From contig NZ_CP042431.1 of assembly GCF_007970185.1 (NCBI RefSeq), positions 5,146,001 through 5,210,000 of the forward strand: a stretch of DNA of 64,000 nt, in the 5' to 3' direction. The number at the start of each line of letters is the position of its first letter. The first letter of the stretch is position 1. Below, piece by piece: positions 9,049 through 18,317 of this stretch. The translations under genes and the position numbers were made by a program. The DNA is from Pseudobacter ginsenosidimutans (GTDB lineage: Bacteria; Bacteroidota; Bacteroidia; Chitinophagales; Chitinophagaceae). Below the pieces are notes generated by a model. The model did not search any database, was not told the origin of the DNA, and worked only from the letters and a program-made list of their open reading frames with translations.

Positions 9049-12000
9049 TCGCAAGAGTGGATTTAGATTGCAATACATGGAGATCTTCAACTGGGGTACT
9101 TTCGACGAGCATGTGTGGAAGATCAACCCGGGTGGGGAAACCTCTCTGCTCACCGGCGCCAATGGCAGTGGCAAGACCACTTTCGTGGATGCGCTGCTGA
9201 CGCTCATCGTTCCCGAAAAAAAATATCGCTTCTATAACCAGAGTTCGGGTTCTGAAAAGAAAGGAGACCGTACGGAAGAGACCTATATCATGGGTGGCTA
9301 TGGCACCGTGGCTACTGAAAATGGACAGGGCACCAAAACCCTGTACCTGCGCGAGTCCCGTGAAACTGCCTACAGCGTGCTCCTGGCGCATTTTGCCAAT
9401 GAAGCCGAACAATATGTTACACTTTTCCAGGTGCGTTATTTCAGTGGCAATGAAATGAAACGCGTGTTCGCTATCGCTCATAAACCATTACATATCGAAG
9501 ATGATTTCAAGCCCTTCGACTTCAATGGCAACTGGCGAAAGCGTATCGATACACAACATAACAAGGGAAGCCGTAAAATGGTGGAATGGTTCGACAGCGC
9601 CAGCCGCTATGCACATCGAATGGTGGATGTACTGGGCATGCAGAGCATCCAGGCGCTCGGGCTCTTCAACCAGACCGTTGGTATCAAAGTGCTGGGTGAA
9701 CTCAATGGCTTCATCCGCACGCATATGCTGGAACCACGCAATATGGAAGAACAGTTCCAGGAACTGAAGAAACATCTCGGCACCCTGCTGGATGCGCAAC
9801 GCAATATTGAAAAAGTAGAGGAGCAGATCAGACTGCTGAAGCCTTTACAGAAAAGTTTCCAGGTGTACAAGGACCAGGCAGATGAACTGGTAAGGGCAAA
9901 GGAAGAGATTGATATTGCCAGGTTATGGAATATATACACGAAATATAACCTGCTGGATACTGGCATCGCGCTCGGGAAAAAAGAGATCAGGATGCTGCAG
10001 GAAAAACTGACAGAAGCCAGGAAAAGCATCAGCGATATGCTGGAGGAAGAAAGACAGTTGCAGAACCAGCTGGATAGTAATAAAGCCGGGCAACGGCTCC
10101 TGCAGCTTGAAAAAGACCTGGAAACGCAGGAGAACCAACTCAGGCAAACTGAACTCATGCTTGAAAAATTCAATGATTTCAGCAAGGAGTTGGGGGTCGA
10201 TGAAACTCCCGTTGATGAAGCTGCCTTTCAACGGATCGTGAAGGAGGCCGAGCGCATCAGTAAGAAGCTTCAGACAGAGATCAGGAACAATGATGAGGAC
10301 AGGTGGGATGCGAAAGACAGGCTGAAGCGTGCAGAACAGGAAAAGAACCGCATCCAGGAAGAATTCAACATGCTCCAGCAAAGCAAACACAATATTCCAG
10401 GTTACCTGGTTACTTTAAGAAAAGACCTTTGCTCAGCGCTTAAACTGGATACCGCCGAGCTTCCTTTTGCCGGAGAACTGATGCAAGTGAGATCGGAAGA
10501 TCTGGAGTGGCAGCCTGCCCTCGAAAAGTTGCTTCGCGGTCTTGCCACCAGAATGCTGGTGCCTCACAAGCACTACAGGAAAGTGAGTAAATATGTGAAT
10601 CAGACCAATCTTCGTGCAAAACTGATCTACGAACATGTTCAGGATGTGGCAGTGCCTAAACATCCCGAAGAAGGCGCCATCTTTCACCTTCTTGAATTCC
10701 ATCCTGATCATCCGCTCAGCAATTGGGTGGCGCAGCATATCATTGTACATATGGATTATTACTGTGCCAATAACGAAAAGGAATTGGAGCGGTATGATAA
10801 AGCCATCACTGTATATGGGCTCATCAAGAACCGCTCCAGGCACGAAAAGGACGACCGGCCTCAAAAAAACGACGCCAGCAACTATGTGATGGGATGGAAC
10901 AATGAGCGCAAACGGGAAGCACTGCAAAACCGGAGACTGCAGTTGCTCAGCGAGATCGAAAAAGCAGGTGAATCCGAACAGCGCGCTGAAGCAAAAAATA
11001 AAAAACTGCAAAGACAGGTAAGTGCTGCCGGGCAGATCACAGAGCAAAGCAGGTTCGAACTGTTGAATGTGTCGGCCATTCAAAGGACCATCAAAAAAAC
11101 ACAGGACCAGATAGGTTCCCTGAAAGAGTCCAGTGATCAACTGAAGGTACTTACAAAACAGGTGGATGAATTGCTGAAAAAAAGAACTGCCCTTGAAGCG
11201 GAAAGGGATACACTGGTGGGAAAGATCAGTGTGGATCAAACCCGCATCGATGAAATGGACAAAGAACAAGGTAGTCTTGAACCAGTACTGAACCAGCTTA
11301 CAGCAGAAGATAAGGAAAAGCTATTGCAGTTCCAGCAAAAATACAGCACCGAACTTGCAGAGATCAGTCTTCATAATATTCAGGAACAATTCTTCAGCTT
11401 GAAGGAACAGATCGAGGACCGCTCCCATAAGATCGAAGAGCTGGTGAACAAGGAAGGAAGGGATCTTGACCGCTCCATTAACAAGATCAGGAACCCTCCC
11501 ATGGAGATCCTGCAAAGATTCACTGACTGGGCAGCGGATGTACAACCTTTTTCCAATGAACGTGAGTTTGCCGGAGAATACATTGAGTGGCTCGATAAAC
11601 TGGAAACAGATAATCTGCCCAGGTACAAAAAGGATTTTGAGCGTTACCTGCACGATACGATGGTATATAAAATGGGTGAGCTGAATGAAGAGCTCAGCAA
11701 TTGGGAGCAAACAATCAGGCAGAGTGTAGATGTGTTGAACAAGTCGCTCGCAGGGATCAATTTCAACAGGTTGCCAGACACCTATATTCAACTGGGCATC
11801 CGGTCTGTGGCTGATTCAACAGTGAAGGAATTCAGGAATATGTTGCTGGAGGCATTGCCACAGGCAGTGAACTGGCAACAGAGTTCATTTGATGATAAAG
11901 CGGGCCATTTCAGGAATAAAGTGCAACCCCTCATCAATGTGCTGGATGAAGGTGAATCATACCGCGCACGCGTACTCGATGTGAGGAACTGGTTCGAATT

Positions 12001-12433
12001 CTGGGCCGACGAGCGTTTCAGGAATACGGATGAGCTGAAAAAAACATACCGGCAGATGGGACAGCTATCCGGTGGTGAAAAAGCACAGCTTACTTATACC
12101 ATCCTTTGCTCGGCCATCGCCTACCAGTTCGGGATAACGAGAGAAGGTAAGAATGCGCGCAGTCTTCGCTTTATTGCAGTAGATGAAAGCTTCAGCAATC
12201 AGGATGAAGAAAAAGCCACTTACCTGATGGAACTTTGTAAACAACTGCATCTGCAATTACTGGTTGTTACCCCCAGCGACAAGATTCAGATTGTAGAAGA
12301 TTTCATTGCACATGTACACCTTGTTCAGCGTGTGAACAGCAGGAACAGTATTTTGTTCAATATGACAAAAATGGAATTGAAAGAAAAGCAGCGTAAGGCA
12401 GCTAAAAATGAAAAAGGAAAATCCATATCTTGA
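9020..12433 (+). CDS. jetC: Wadjet protein JetC, SMC/SbcC-like ATPase
   Basis: 1137 residues. The N-terminal head has the conserved MEIFNWGTFD lead-in and Walker A at about 46-54 (GANGSGKTT, K52). Two long coiled-coil stretches (about 290-470 and 650-850, rich in E/K/Q/L heptads) flank a central hinge region. The C-terminal head has the ABC signature LSGGEK at 1016-1021 and Walker B with the catalytic pair D1055-E1056 (FIAVDES). This is the ATP-driven motor of Wadjet, which reels in circular plasmid DNA. The ATG at 9020 lies inside jetB; the next in-frame ATG (9077) would remove the N-terminal strand, so 9020 is preferred. Its last 26 bp overlap jetD. Confidence 0.95.
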   Translation: MQLTVFSTDDRKSGFRLQYMEIFNWGTFDEHVWKINPGGETSLLTGANGSGKTTFVDALLTLIVPEKKYRFYNQSSGSEKKGDRTEETYIMGGYGTVATENGQGTKTLYLRESRETAYSVLLAHFANEAEQYVTLFQVRYFSGNEMKRVFAIAHKPLHIEDDFKPFDFNGNWRKRIDTQHNKGSRKMVEWFDSASRYAHRMVDVLGMQSIQALGLFNQTVGIKVLGELNGFIRTHMLEPRNMEEQFQELKKHLGTLLDAQRNIEKVEEQIRLLKPLQKSFQVYKDQADELVRAKEEIDIARLWNIYTKYNLLDTGIALGKKEIRMLQEKLTEARKSISDMLEEERQLQNQLDSNKAGQRLLQLEKDLETQENQLRQTELMLEKFNDFSKELGVDETPVDEAAFQRIVKEAERISKKLQTEIRNNDEDRWDAKDRLKRAEQEKNRIQEEFNMLQQSKHNIPGYLVTLRKDLCSALKLDTAELPFAGELMQVRSEDLEWQPALEKLLRGLATRMLVPHKHYRKVSKYVNQTNLRAKLIYEHVQDVAVPKHPEEGAIFHLLEFHPDHPLSNWVAQHIIVHMDYYCANNEKELERYDKAITVYGLIKNRSRHEKDDRPQKNDASNYVMGWNNERKREALQNRRLQLLSEIEKAGESEQRAEAKNKKLQRQVSAAGQITEQSRFELLNVSAIQRTIKKTQDQIGSLKESSDQLKVLTKQVDELLKKRTALEAERDTLVGKISVDQTRIDEMDKEQGSLEPVLNQLTAEDKEKLLQFQQKYSTELAEISLHNIQEQFFSLKEQIEDRSHKIEELVNKEGRDLDRSINKIRNPPMEILQRFTDWAADVQPFSNEREFAGEYIEWLDKLETDNLPRYKKDFERYLHDTMVYKMGELNEELSNWEQTIRQSVDVLNKSLAGINFNRLPDTYIQLGIRSVADSTVKEFRNMLLEALPQAVNWQQSSFDDKAGHFRNKVQPLINVLDEGESYRARVLDVRNWFEFWADERFRNTDELKKTYRQMGQLSGGEKAQLTYTILCSAIAYQFGITREGKNARSLRFIAVDESFSNQDEEKATYLMELCKQLHLQLLVVTPSDKIQIVEDFIAHVHLVQRVNSRNSILFNMTKMELKEKQRKAAKNEKGKSIS

Positions 12434-13559
12434 CCAGCTGAGAAAGAAATATGTTCCTTTTCTCAGGTCTGTGATCAATGGTGAAGATTTCATTCCCCTT
12501 AAACTGCGGGGAGGGATTGGTAAGCCGGTTGATACCAGGCAATTGCACGATGCTATCCAGGTGTTTCTTGAATTTGAAAAAAAGACAAATATTCCGGGTT
12601 GGGTGGTCCAATGGGAAAGCTGGAGCAGTAAGAAATTAGGAGTGCAGCAATGGCCATCTTCCATCACAATTGAAACAGAAGAAGATTTTACCTGGATTCT
12701 CGGAGTAACTGAAGAGGTCAGCAGGTTCAGATTGCTGGTCCGGGAAATTTTGACCTGGCAACCTGCTATCCAACCCTGGCTGGAAAGTAAACCTCTAAGA
12801 ACACTCGAACTTTCTTCGCAATGGAAAAATTTGCGGGCAGTTATCGATTATGTATTGAATCATGAGCTTTCAGCCTTTTACCTGCGAAGCATCCCTGTTC
12901 CGGTTCATACGAAATTTATCAAACAGCATGAAAGTGTTTTGCTTTCCTTACTCCGGCACATTGCTCCGGACAGATTTGCTGCCGGCACTGATGATATCGG
13001 GAAAGCACTTGGTGTAAAGTCAAAACCGCTTTTGTATCCGCTTCGCTGGCTTGATCATAGCCTGGCAGCACAATATACCGGAGGGATCAGAACACTGGCA
13101 GTTTCTTCAGAAGATCTCCAAATGATGAACCCGGAAGTTGCTGAAGTCTGGTTAGTGGAAAACGAAACAAATTTATTCCTGCTTCAACAAAGGGAAAATG
13201 CAGTAGGTATTGTAAGCATGGGTAATGCGCTGCATGTATTGGCTGCTGTTCCTTTCTTCAATAAAGCCAGGCTTCTCTACTGGGGAGATCTGGATGAAGC
13301 AGGATTCAGAATGTTGCATCAGTTCAGGCAAATGTATCCTTCATTGGAAAGCATACTTATGGATGATATTACCTTGCAGTTTCATCAGCATGTTGTCAGA
13401 AATATTGATGCAGGTCCGGTGAAAATGGGATTAAGTTTGACTGAAAATGAATACGCAGCCTATTCTTATCTGCGTCAGATAAAAGGCAGAATAGAACAGG
13501 AGCAATTGGAACAGGCTTTTATACAACAATATCTGTTTGAAAAAGGATTGAGTTCCTAA
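12408..13559 (+). CDS. jetD: Wadjet nuclease JetD (DUF3322 + DUF2220, TOPRIM)
   Basis: 383 residues. The N-terminal DUF3322 arm (about 1-150, including a WVVQWESWSS segment) is followed by the DUF2220 TOPRIM half. The TOPRIM catalytic acids are present: VENE (about 245-248) and YWGDLDEAG (about 287-295), i.e. Glu plus DxD in the usual spacing. JetD is a topoisomerase-VI-like nuclease that cleaves plasmid DNA after the JetABC motor stalls. The gene starts inside jetC (26-bp overlap). Its stop overlaps by 4 bp the stop of the convergent nitronate monooxygenase gene, so there is no room for a terminator between the two. Confidence 0.92.
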   Translation: MKKENPYLDQLRKKYVPFLRSVINGEDFIPLKLRGGIGKPVDTRQLHDAIQVFLEFEKKTNIPGWVVQWESWSSKKLGVQQWPSSITIETEEDFTWILGVTEEVSRFRLLVREILTWQPAIQPWLESKPLRTLELSSQWKNLRAVIDYVLNHELSAFYLRSIPVPVHTKFIKQHESVLLSLLRHIAPDRFAAGTDDIGKALGVKSKPLLYPLRWLDHSLAAQYTGGIRTLAVSSEDLQMMNPEVAEVWLVENETNLFLLQQRENAVGIVSMGNALHVLAAVPFFNKARLLYWGDLDEAGFRMLHQFRQMYPSLESILMDDITLQFHQHVVRNIDAGPVKMGLSLTENEYAAYSYLRQIKGRIEQEQLEQAFIQQYLFEKGLSS

Positions 13560-14653
13560 TCCTTCACCTGCACATGCCGCTCTATCTGCTCAAACGAAGT
13601 CTGGGCCTGATCTATCAAGGTCCTGAAGATCGCAGCCGCAGGTTTCCTCACAGCCTTGCTTGCAGATTGCCCTGCCCACATGGTGGTGAAATCCGTCAGG
13701 TCTTTCTGTTGTGCGAAGCTCCTGATACTTGCAGTAAGGCTTTGCTGATATGGATAGGGGAGTGTGGTCAATCCTGATTCGCTGATGGCGCGCATCAATT
13801 TATTTTCTATCCCTCTTGCCCATCTTCCTGAGAAATTCTTTGTGAGCACTGCATCGCTGGCCGATGCATTCTGGATGCGATGCTTATGCGCATTGGGTGC
13901 AGAGCTTTCATTGCTGACGAGAAAGGCGCTGCCCACCTGAACGCCCTGTGCGCCGAGCATCATGGCAGCCATCATGGTGCTGCCATCTGCAATACCCCCC
14001 GCAGCAAGAACAGGACGGCGTGTTGCATCCACGATCTGAGGAACCAGGCTCATGGTGCCGATCATAGGAGGAGTTCCCTCCGTAATGAAAGTGCCCCGGT
14101 GGCCACCGGCTTCTGCGCCCTGCGCAGTGATCACATCCACAAATTTATTATCGAGCAACAAGGCCTCCTCCACGCAGGTGGCTGTGCCGATCAGGCGTGC
14201 GCCACGGTTCTTGAGTGCCGCGATATACTCGTCCTCAGGAATGCCGAAAGTAAAACTGACTGAAGGGATCTGCTCGCTGAGCAGGATATCGATCTGATCG
14301 TGATACGTATGGAAACGGAGCATTTCCTGCACCGGTGGCACATACGTGATATCATTGGCTGCGGCAAATGTGGTGAGGAACTGTTGCATAGCCGTGAAAG
14401 CGGCCGTATCTATACTGGAAGGGATCGAATGCGCAAAAAGGTTGACGGCAAATGGCTTGCTGGTGAGTGCTTTCACTGCGCGGACCAACTCCCGGGTCTG
14501 GTCAGCCGAAAGACCACCTACAGGCAATGATCCCAGTCCACCCGCTTCAGAAACAGCGGCAACCATTTCAGGAGTGGTAATGCCCAGCATCGGAGCCTGC
14601 ACCACCGGATAAGTTATATTGAGCAATGAAGTGACCTTATTATGCCATTTCAT
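13556..14653 (-). CDS. nitronate monooxygenase / NPD-family FMN enzyme
   Basis: 365 residues, a TIM-barrel flavoenzyme. Family motifs: YPVVQAPMLGITTPEMVAAVSEAGGLGSLP at the N-terminus (FMN phosphate side), the GAEAGGHRG motif in the middle with the His that corresponds to the catalytic base of class I nitronate monooxygenases, VLAAGGIADG, and GAQGVQVGSAFL. The enzyme oxidises alkyl nitronates such as propionate-3-nitronate, detoxifying them; some relatives are enoyl-ACP reductases (FabK-like) and sequence reading alone does not exclude these. It is transcribed toward jetD with a 4-bp overlap of stop codons and divergently from the ethylene-receptor-like kinase. Confidence 0.85.
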   Translation of the reverse strand: MKWHNKVTSLLNITYPVVQAPMLGITTPEMVAAVSEAGGLGSLPVGGLSADQTRELVRAVKALTSKPFAVNLFAHSIPSSIDTAAFTAMQQFLTTFAAANDITYVPPVQEMLRFHTYHDQIDILLSEQIPSVSFTFGIPEDEYIAALKNRGARLIGTATCVEEALLLDNKFVDVITAQGAEAGGHRGTFITEGTPPMIGTMSLVPQIVDATRRPVLAAGGIADGSTMMAAMMLGAQGVQVGSAFLVSNESSAPNAHKHRIQNASASDAVLTKNFSGRWARGIENKLMRAISESGLTTLPYPYQQSLTASIRSFAQQKDLTDFTTMWAGQSASKAVRKPAAAIFRTLIDQAQTSFEQIERHVQVKD

Positions 14654-14765
14654 ACAGATAATTTTTAGAGGAGAAAGGTTAGGGCTGCAAAGTTATTGGA
14701 TAATGCACAAACCCATAGTTTTTAACTCCGTTACAATAATTGTGAAAACGCTTCGTTAGTTGAAT

Positions 14766-14810
14766 GATTGCGATTTGTCAAATAAATATTTTTATTGACA
14801 ATGTGAATCA
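14766..14810. promoter_or_regulatory. imperfect AT-rich dyad in the divergent intergenic region
   Basis: TGTCAAATAAA and TTTATTGACA (14776-14786 and 14791-14800) form an imperfect inverted repeat, loosely extended by GATT/AATC outward. It lies between the nitronate monooxygenase gene and the kinase gene and could be a regulator site or simply an AT-rich promoter region. Confidence 0.25.
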
Positions 14811-14926
14811 TCCTGTTTAGCTTGATCTGATAAAAAATGGAATTTGGATTGTAACTTTAATCGCCCCGGATCCTATGACAGCCCTTGCATGTGCGGTGCA
14901 GCATAGGTGGGTACAATCATTCCATT

Positions 14927-16465
14927 ATGCGGCAGGTAATCGAATTCTTTGAAAAACTATTGGATACATCAGACTGGCCACCACGCTGGCATTGCGGAAA
15001 CTGGACGGACTTTCATGGCTGGTTATTCATTATCAGTGATCTTTTGGTATGGTCTGCGTATTTCGCAATACCGCTGATCATTATACGCTATATTTCCCGG
15101 CGGCAGGATGCGCGGTTCTTCAGGCTCTATTTTTTCTTTGCAGGATTTATCCTGGCCTGTGGCGCCACACACCTGATCGATGCCGTTACCTTCTGGTTCC
15201 CGGTTTACAGGTTGAATGCCCTGTTCCGCTTTTGCACCGGGGTATTCAGCTGGATCACGGTGATCTACCTGATCAAACTGTTGCCAAAGGCTTTTGCGTT
15301 GCGGACCAATTCGCAACTGGAAGCAGAAGTGGATCAACGGAAAAAAGCAGAGGAGAAATTCCGTAATCTGCTGGAAGCTGCGCCCGACAGTATGGTGATC
15401 ATGGACGATACCGGCACCATTCAACTGGTGAATGCTCAAACCGAAAAAATGTTCGGTTACAAAAGAGAGCAAATGATCACCAACAATGTGGAAATGCTGA
15501 TGATCTCCAGGTTTGAGCGGCTGCTCCATATCGGTCGCGAATTGTCGGGAGGCACCAATAAGCCAGGCCCGATGGTGGAAAGAGTGGAGTGTTTTGGTAA
15601 AAGGGTAGACGGCACCGAATTTCCCATCGAGATCAGTTTAAGCCCTATGAAATCTGAAGAAGGTCTGATACTGACAGCGGCCATCCGCGACCTGTCTGAA
15701 AAGAAAAGACTGGAAATGGAGATCCGCGAAGCCCATAGTTCCCTGGAAAGGAAAGTAAAACAGAGAACGGCAGAGCTGGAAGTAAAAAACCGCGAGTTGG
15801 AAACGTTTGCTTACGTAGCTTCGCATGACCTGCAGGAGCCGTTGAGGACAACCACCAGTTTTGTGGACCTTCTTCGTAAGCGGTACTACGGGCAGCTGGA
15901 CAGCAATGCGGATCAGGTACTGGATTATATTTCGCAGTCGTCTGACCGCATGAAGGTACTGATCCATAACCTGCTCGACTATTCGAGGCTTGGTAAGGAA
16001 AAAGAGCTGGTGACCCTATGCTGCAACGAACTGTTGCAGGATGTGCTGCACGATCTGGACCAGAGTATCCGCGAAACCAACGCATCGGTTCAATCCGAGC
16101 CGTTGCCGCAGATAACAGGTTACAAAACAGAAATGAAACAACTGTTCCAGAACCTTGTGAGCAACTCGATCAAATTCAGAAAAAACAACAGCGATCCTGT
16201 AATTATGGTGAAAGCTGAAAAAGATAACGGATCCTGGATCTTTTCATTCAAAGACAATGGCATAGGCATCAATACAGCCTTTCATGAGAAGATCTTCGTG
16301 CTGTTCAAAAGACTGCATAAAAGATCGGATTACGAAGGAACAGGTATCGGCCTTGCCTACTGCAAAAAAATTGTAGAGCTACACGGAGGTAAGATCTGGG
16401 TGGAATCTGTGCCTGATGAAGGCTGCACCTTTTTCTTCACCATCTCCGAAACACAGAGATTATGA
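14927..16465 (+). CDS. histidine kinase with ETR1-like ethylene-binding membrane domain
   Basis: 512 residues from the ATG at 14927 (an in-frame TTG at 14885 would add 14 residues without recognisable motif). Residues 15-125 carry three membrane helices. Helix 1 reads SDLLVWSAYFAIPLIII and helix 2 GFILACGATHLIDAVTF. These match the ethylene-binding domain of plant ETR1: C78 and H82 correspond to the copper ligands Cys65/His69, D38 to Asp25, Y45 to Tyr32, I48-P49 to Ile35-Pro36. A PAS domain follows (about 143-265), then a coiled linker, the HisKA box with phospho-acceptor H300 (ASHDLQEPLRT) and an HATPase domain with DNGIGI and GTGIGLAYC. Its stop overlaps the start of the CheY-like gene by 4 bp (ATGA), so the two form a transmitter-receiver pair. 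Ligand identity is inference; related bacterial domains bind ethylene through Cu(I). Confidence 0.88.
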   Translation: MRQVIEFFEKLLDTSDWPPRWHCGNWTDFHGWLFIISDLLVWSAYFAIPLIIIRYISRRQDARFFRLYFFFAGFILACGATHLIDAVTFWFPVYRLNALFRFCTGVFSWITVIYLIKLLPKAFALRTNSQLEAEVDQRKKAEEKFRNLLEAAPDSMVIMDDTGTIQLVNAQTEKMFGYKREQMITNNVEMLMISRFERLLHIGRELSGGTNKPGPMVERVECFGKRVDGTEFPIEISLSPMKSEEGLILTAAIRDLSEKKRLEMEIREAHSSLERKVKQRTAELEVKNRELETFAYVASHDLQEPLRTTTSFVDLLRKRYYGQLDSNADQVLDYISQSSDRMKVLIHNLLDYSRLGKEKELVTLCCNELLQDVLHDLDQSIRETNASVQSEPLPQITGYKTEMKQLFQNLVSNSIKFRKNNSDPVIMVKAEKDNGSWIFSFKDNGIGINTAFHEKIFVLFKRLHKRSDYEGTGIGLAYCKKIVELHGGKIWVESVPDEGCTFFFTISETQRL

Positions 16466-16884
16466 AACGTAAATTAAACTGCATCCTACTTATCGATGAT
16501 GACGAGCCCACTAATTTTCTGAACAAGATGATCATCGATGAAGCCAGTTGCGCTGAGACCGTTCAGGTTGAACAAAGCGCAACTGACGCCCTCGACTACC
16601 TTACTGCAGAACCTGTTGAGAAAGATGGAGCGGCATCACCCGACCTGATCTTTCTCGATATCAATATGCCGGCCATGGATGGCTGGGAGTTCCTGGATGA
16701 ATACAAGAAGCTCACGCCAGACCAGAAAGCCCGGGTTGTAGTGGTGATGCTCACTACCTCTTACAATCCTGAAGATGAAGTGAAAGCCAAAAATCATAAT
16801 ATGATCGCGGCGTTCAGGAATAAGCCACTGACAACAGAAATGCTGATGGATGTACTGCAGGAGTATTTCCCTGAAAAATTCTGA
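16462..16884 (+). CDS. single-domain CheY-like response regulator
   Basis: 140 residues, one receiver domain and no output domain. Acidic pocket IDDDEP (D12-D14), phospho-acceptor D66 in IFLDINMPAMDG, switch Thr in MLTTSY and Lys in FRNKPL. The start ATG overlaps the stop of the ethylene-receptor-like kinase (ATGA), so it is translationally coupled and is the obvious phosphorylation target. With no DNA-binding domain it should act by protein contact or within a phosphorelay. It meets the REC-PAS-kinase gene tail to tail 8 bp away. Confidence 0.93.
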   Translation: MKRKLNCILLIDDDEPTNFLNKMIIDEASCAETVQVEQSATDALDYLTAEPVEKDGAASPDLIFLDINMPAMDGWEFLDEYKKLTPDQKARVVVVMLTTSYNPEDEVKAKNHNMIAAFRNKPLTTEMLMDVLQEYFPEKF

Positions 16885-16892
16885 TCAGCCGC

Positions 16893-18317
16893 TCAGAGCG
16901 GCATCACGATCTTCAGGGTGCATCCGGCTCCGGGACTGCTGATGATCTCCATATTGCCGTTCTGCATTTCCACGCGGCTGAGGATATTATGCAAGCCAAT
17001 ACCTTTGCCTTTTTTCCGCGGCTCAAATCCGATCCCATTGTCTTTAATGACGAGATGTGTAGAATGCTGATCTGTTTTCAGCTCTATCTCCGCCAGGCTG
17101 GCCCTTGCGTGCTTAACGATATTGTTCACCTGTTCCTGCACGATCCTGTAGATGATGAGCTTTTTGTTATTGCTCAAACTCTCCACATGCGGGTCGTTGG
17201 CTTTGATCTTGATCCTGAGACCTGGTGAAACAGTCATATTCTCGATCATTTCAAGCAGTGCTTCCTTCAGACCGATATCGCCCAGGGAAGGAGGTACAAG
17301 GTTCTTGGAAAGAGAACGGATCTCGTTGATGGCCCTGGAGATGCTGTCGTAACTTTTATAGAGCAGCTCCTTGCTGATATCATCCTCATTGATGGCCATG
17401 TCCACGCAAAGTTTGGCAGTAGCAAGGATCTGATTGATATTGTCGTGCAGCTCCAGGCCGATCTCCCTTCTTTCCTGTTCCTGTGTTTGTATGGTGATGC
17501 GGGTGATCAGCTTCTGTGTTTCGATCTGTTCTTCCTGTTTTCTTTTCCGCTCTGTGATATCCAGCATCGCGCCGATCATACCGTAAGGCTTCTGGTCGCG
17601 GCGAAGGATGTACCCACGGTCATACACGAATTTGTATTGCCCGTCTGCCGTGAGATAACGGTATTCATCTTCCCATTGGTCAAGCCCATCACTGAGGCAG
17701 CGTGCGATGCGGTCCAGTACCCTTTCGCGGTCGTCCGGATGGATATTCTTATGGTGCCAGGATGTGGTTGGCTTTACTTTCGATGCCGGGTAACCGAAAG
17801 TAGTGGTAATGCCTTCATTCCAGGTGATCTGCTGGTTATTGAGGTTCCATTCCCAGATGGTATCGTTGGTGGCTTTGATGAGCGTATTGAATCGTTCATA
17901 ATTTTCTACCACGGCCTGCAGGATCTTTTTTCTTTCGATACTGTACTGGATTGCCTTGGAGAGGAGCTTTTCATCGTACTCGCCTTTCATGAGGTAATCC
18001 TGCGCGCCTTCCGCGATGGTTTGCAGCGCAATCTGTTTATCATCCAGCCCGCTCAGTACGATGATACCGATATGGGAAGCGCGCTGGTGCAATTGTTTGA
18101 AGGTTTCGATGCCCTCACTGTCTGGCAGCGTCAAATCCAGGAAGATAAGGTCTGGCTGATATTCGTCCACAATAGGAATGGCTTCTGCCAGTGAATTGGC
18201 GTGATGCAGTGTCTGAACTTGTAATTGTGTTAATCTCAGGAACTCATTGAATAGGTAAAAGTCGCTCGGACTATCTTCAATAATGAGGATGTGAAGCAGG
18301 TGCGTAGAATTGATCAT
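16893..18317 (-). CDS. REC-PAS-HisKA_3 histidine kinase (NarX/DegS-type transmitter)
   Basis: 474 residues, cytoplasmic, no membrane segment. Order: receiver domain (about 8-125; acids E14-D15, phospho-acceptor D61 in LIFLDLTLPDSEG), PAS with PAC (about 140-260, WNEGITTTFGY to MLDITERK), HisKA_3 dimerisation helix with H291 (ERREIGLELHDNINQIL) and HATPase_c with DNGIGF and KGIGLHNI. A receiver at the N-terminus of the kinase means its activity is probably gated by phosphorylation from another kinase. It lies convergently with the ethylene-receptor-like kinase/CheY pair, so crosstalk is plausible but unproven. No cognate LuxR-type regulator is adjacent. Confidence 0.9.
   Translation of the reverse strand: MINSTHLLHILIIEDSPSDFYLFNEFLRLTQLQVQTLHHANSLAEAIPIVDEYQPDLIFLDLTLPDSEGIETFKQLHQRASHIGIIVLSGLDDKQIALQTIAEGAQDYLMKGEYDEKLLSKAIQYSIERKKILQAVVENYERFNTLIKATNDTIWEWNLNNQQITWNEGITTTFGYPASKVKPTTSWHHKNIHPDDRERVLDRIARCLSDGLDQWEDEYRYLTADGQYKFVYDRGYILRRDQKPYGMIGAMLDITERKRKQEEQIETQKLITRITIQTQEQERREIGLELHDNINQILATAKLCVDMAINEDDISKELLYKSYDSISRAINEIRSLSKNLVPPSLGDIGLKEALLEMIENMTVSPGLRIKIKANDPHVESLSNNKKLIIYRIVQEQVNNIVKHARASLAEIELKTDQHSTHLVIKDNGIGFEPRKKGKGIGLHNILSRVEMQNGNMEIISSPGAGCTLKIVMPL

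Noticed and set aside
7124-12256. Minus-strand frames within jetA to jetC
   Set aside because: Shadows of a continuous and well-characterised four-gene plus-strand operon.
14885-14926. TTG start 14 codons upstream of the ethylene-receptor-like kinase
   Set aside because: The ATG at 14927 gives the complete conserved domain; residues before it (HVRCSIGGYN) match nothing.
16889-16904. Hairpin GCCGCT/AGCGGC across the convergent ends of the CheY-like and REC-PAS-kinase genes
   Set aside because: It lies partly within coding sequence and has no T-run, so a terminator call is not supported.
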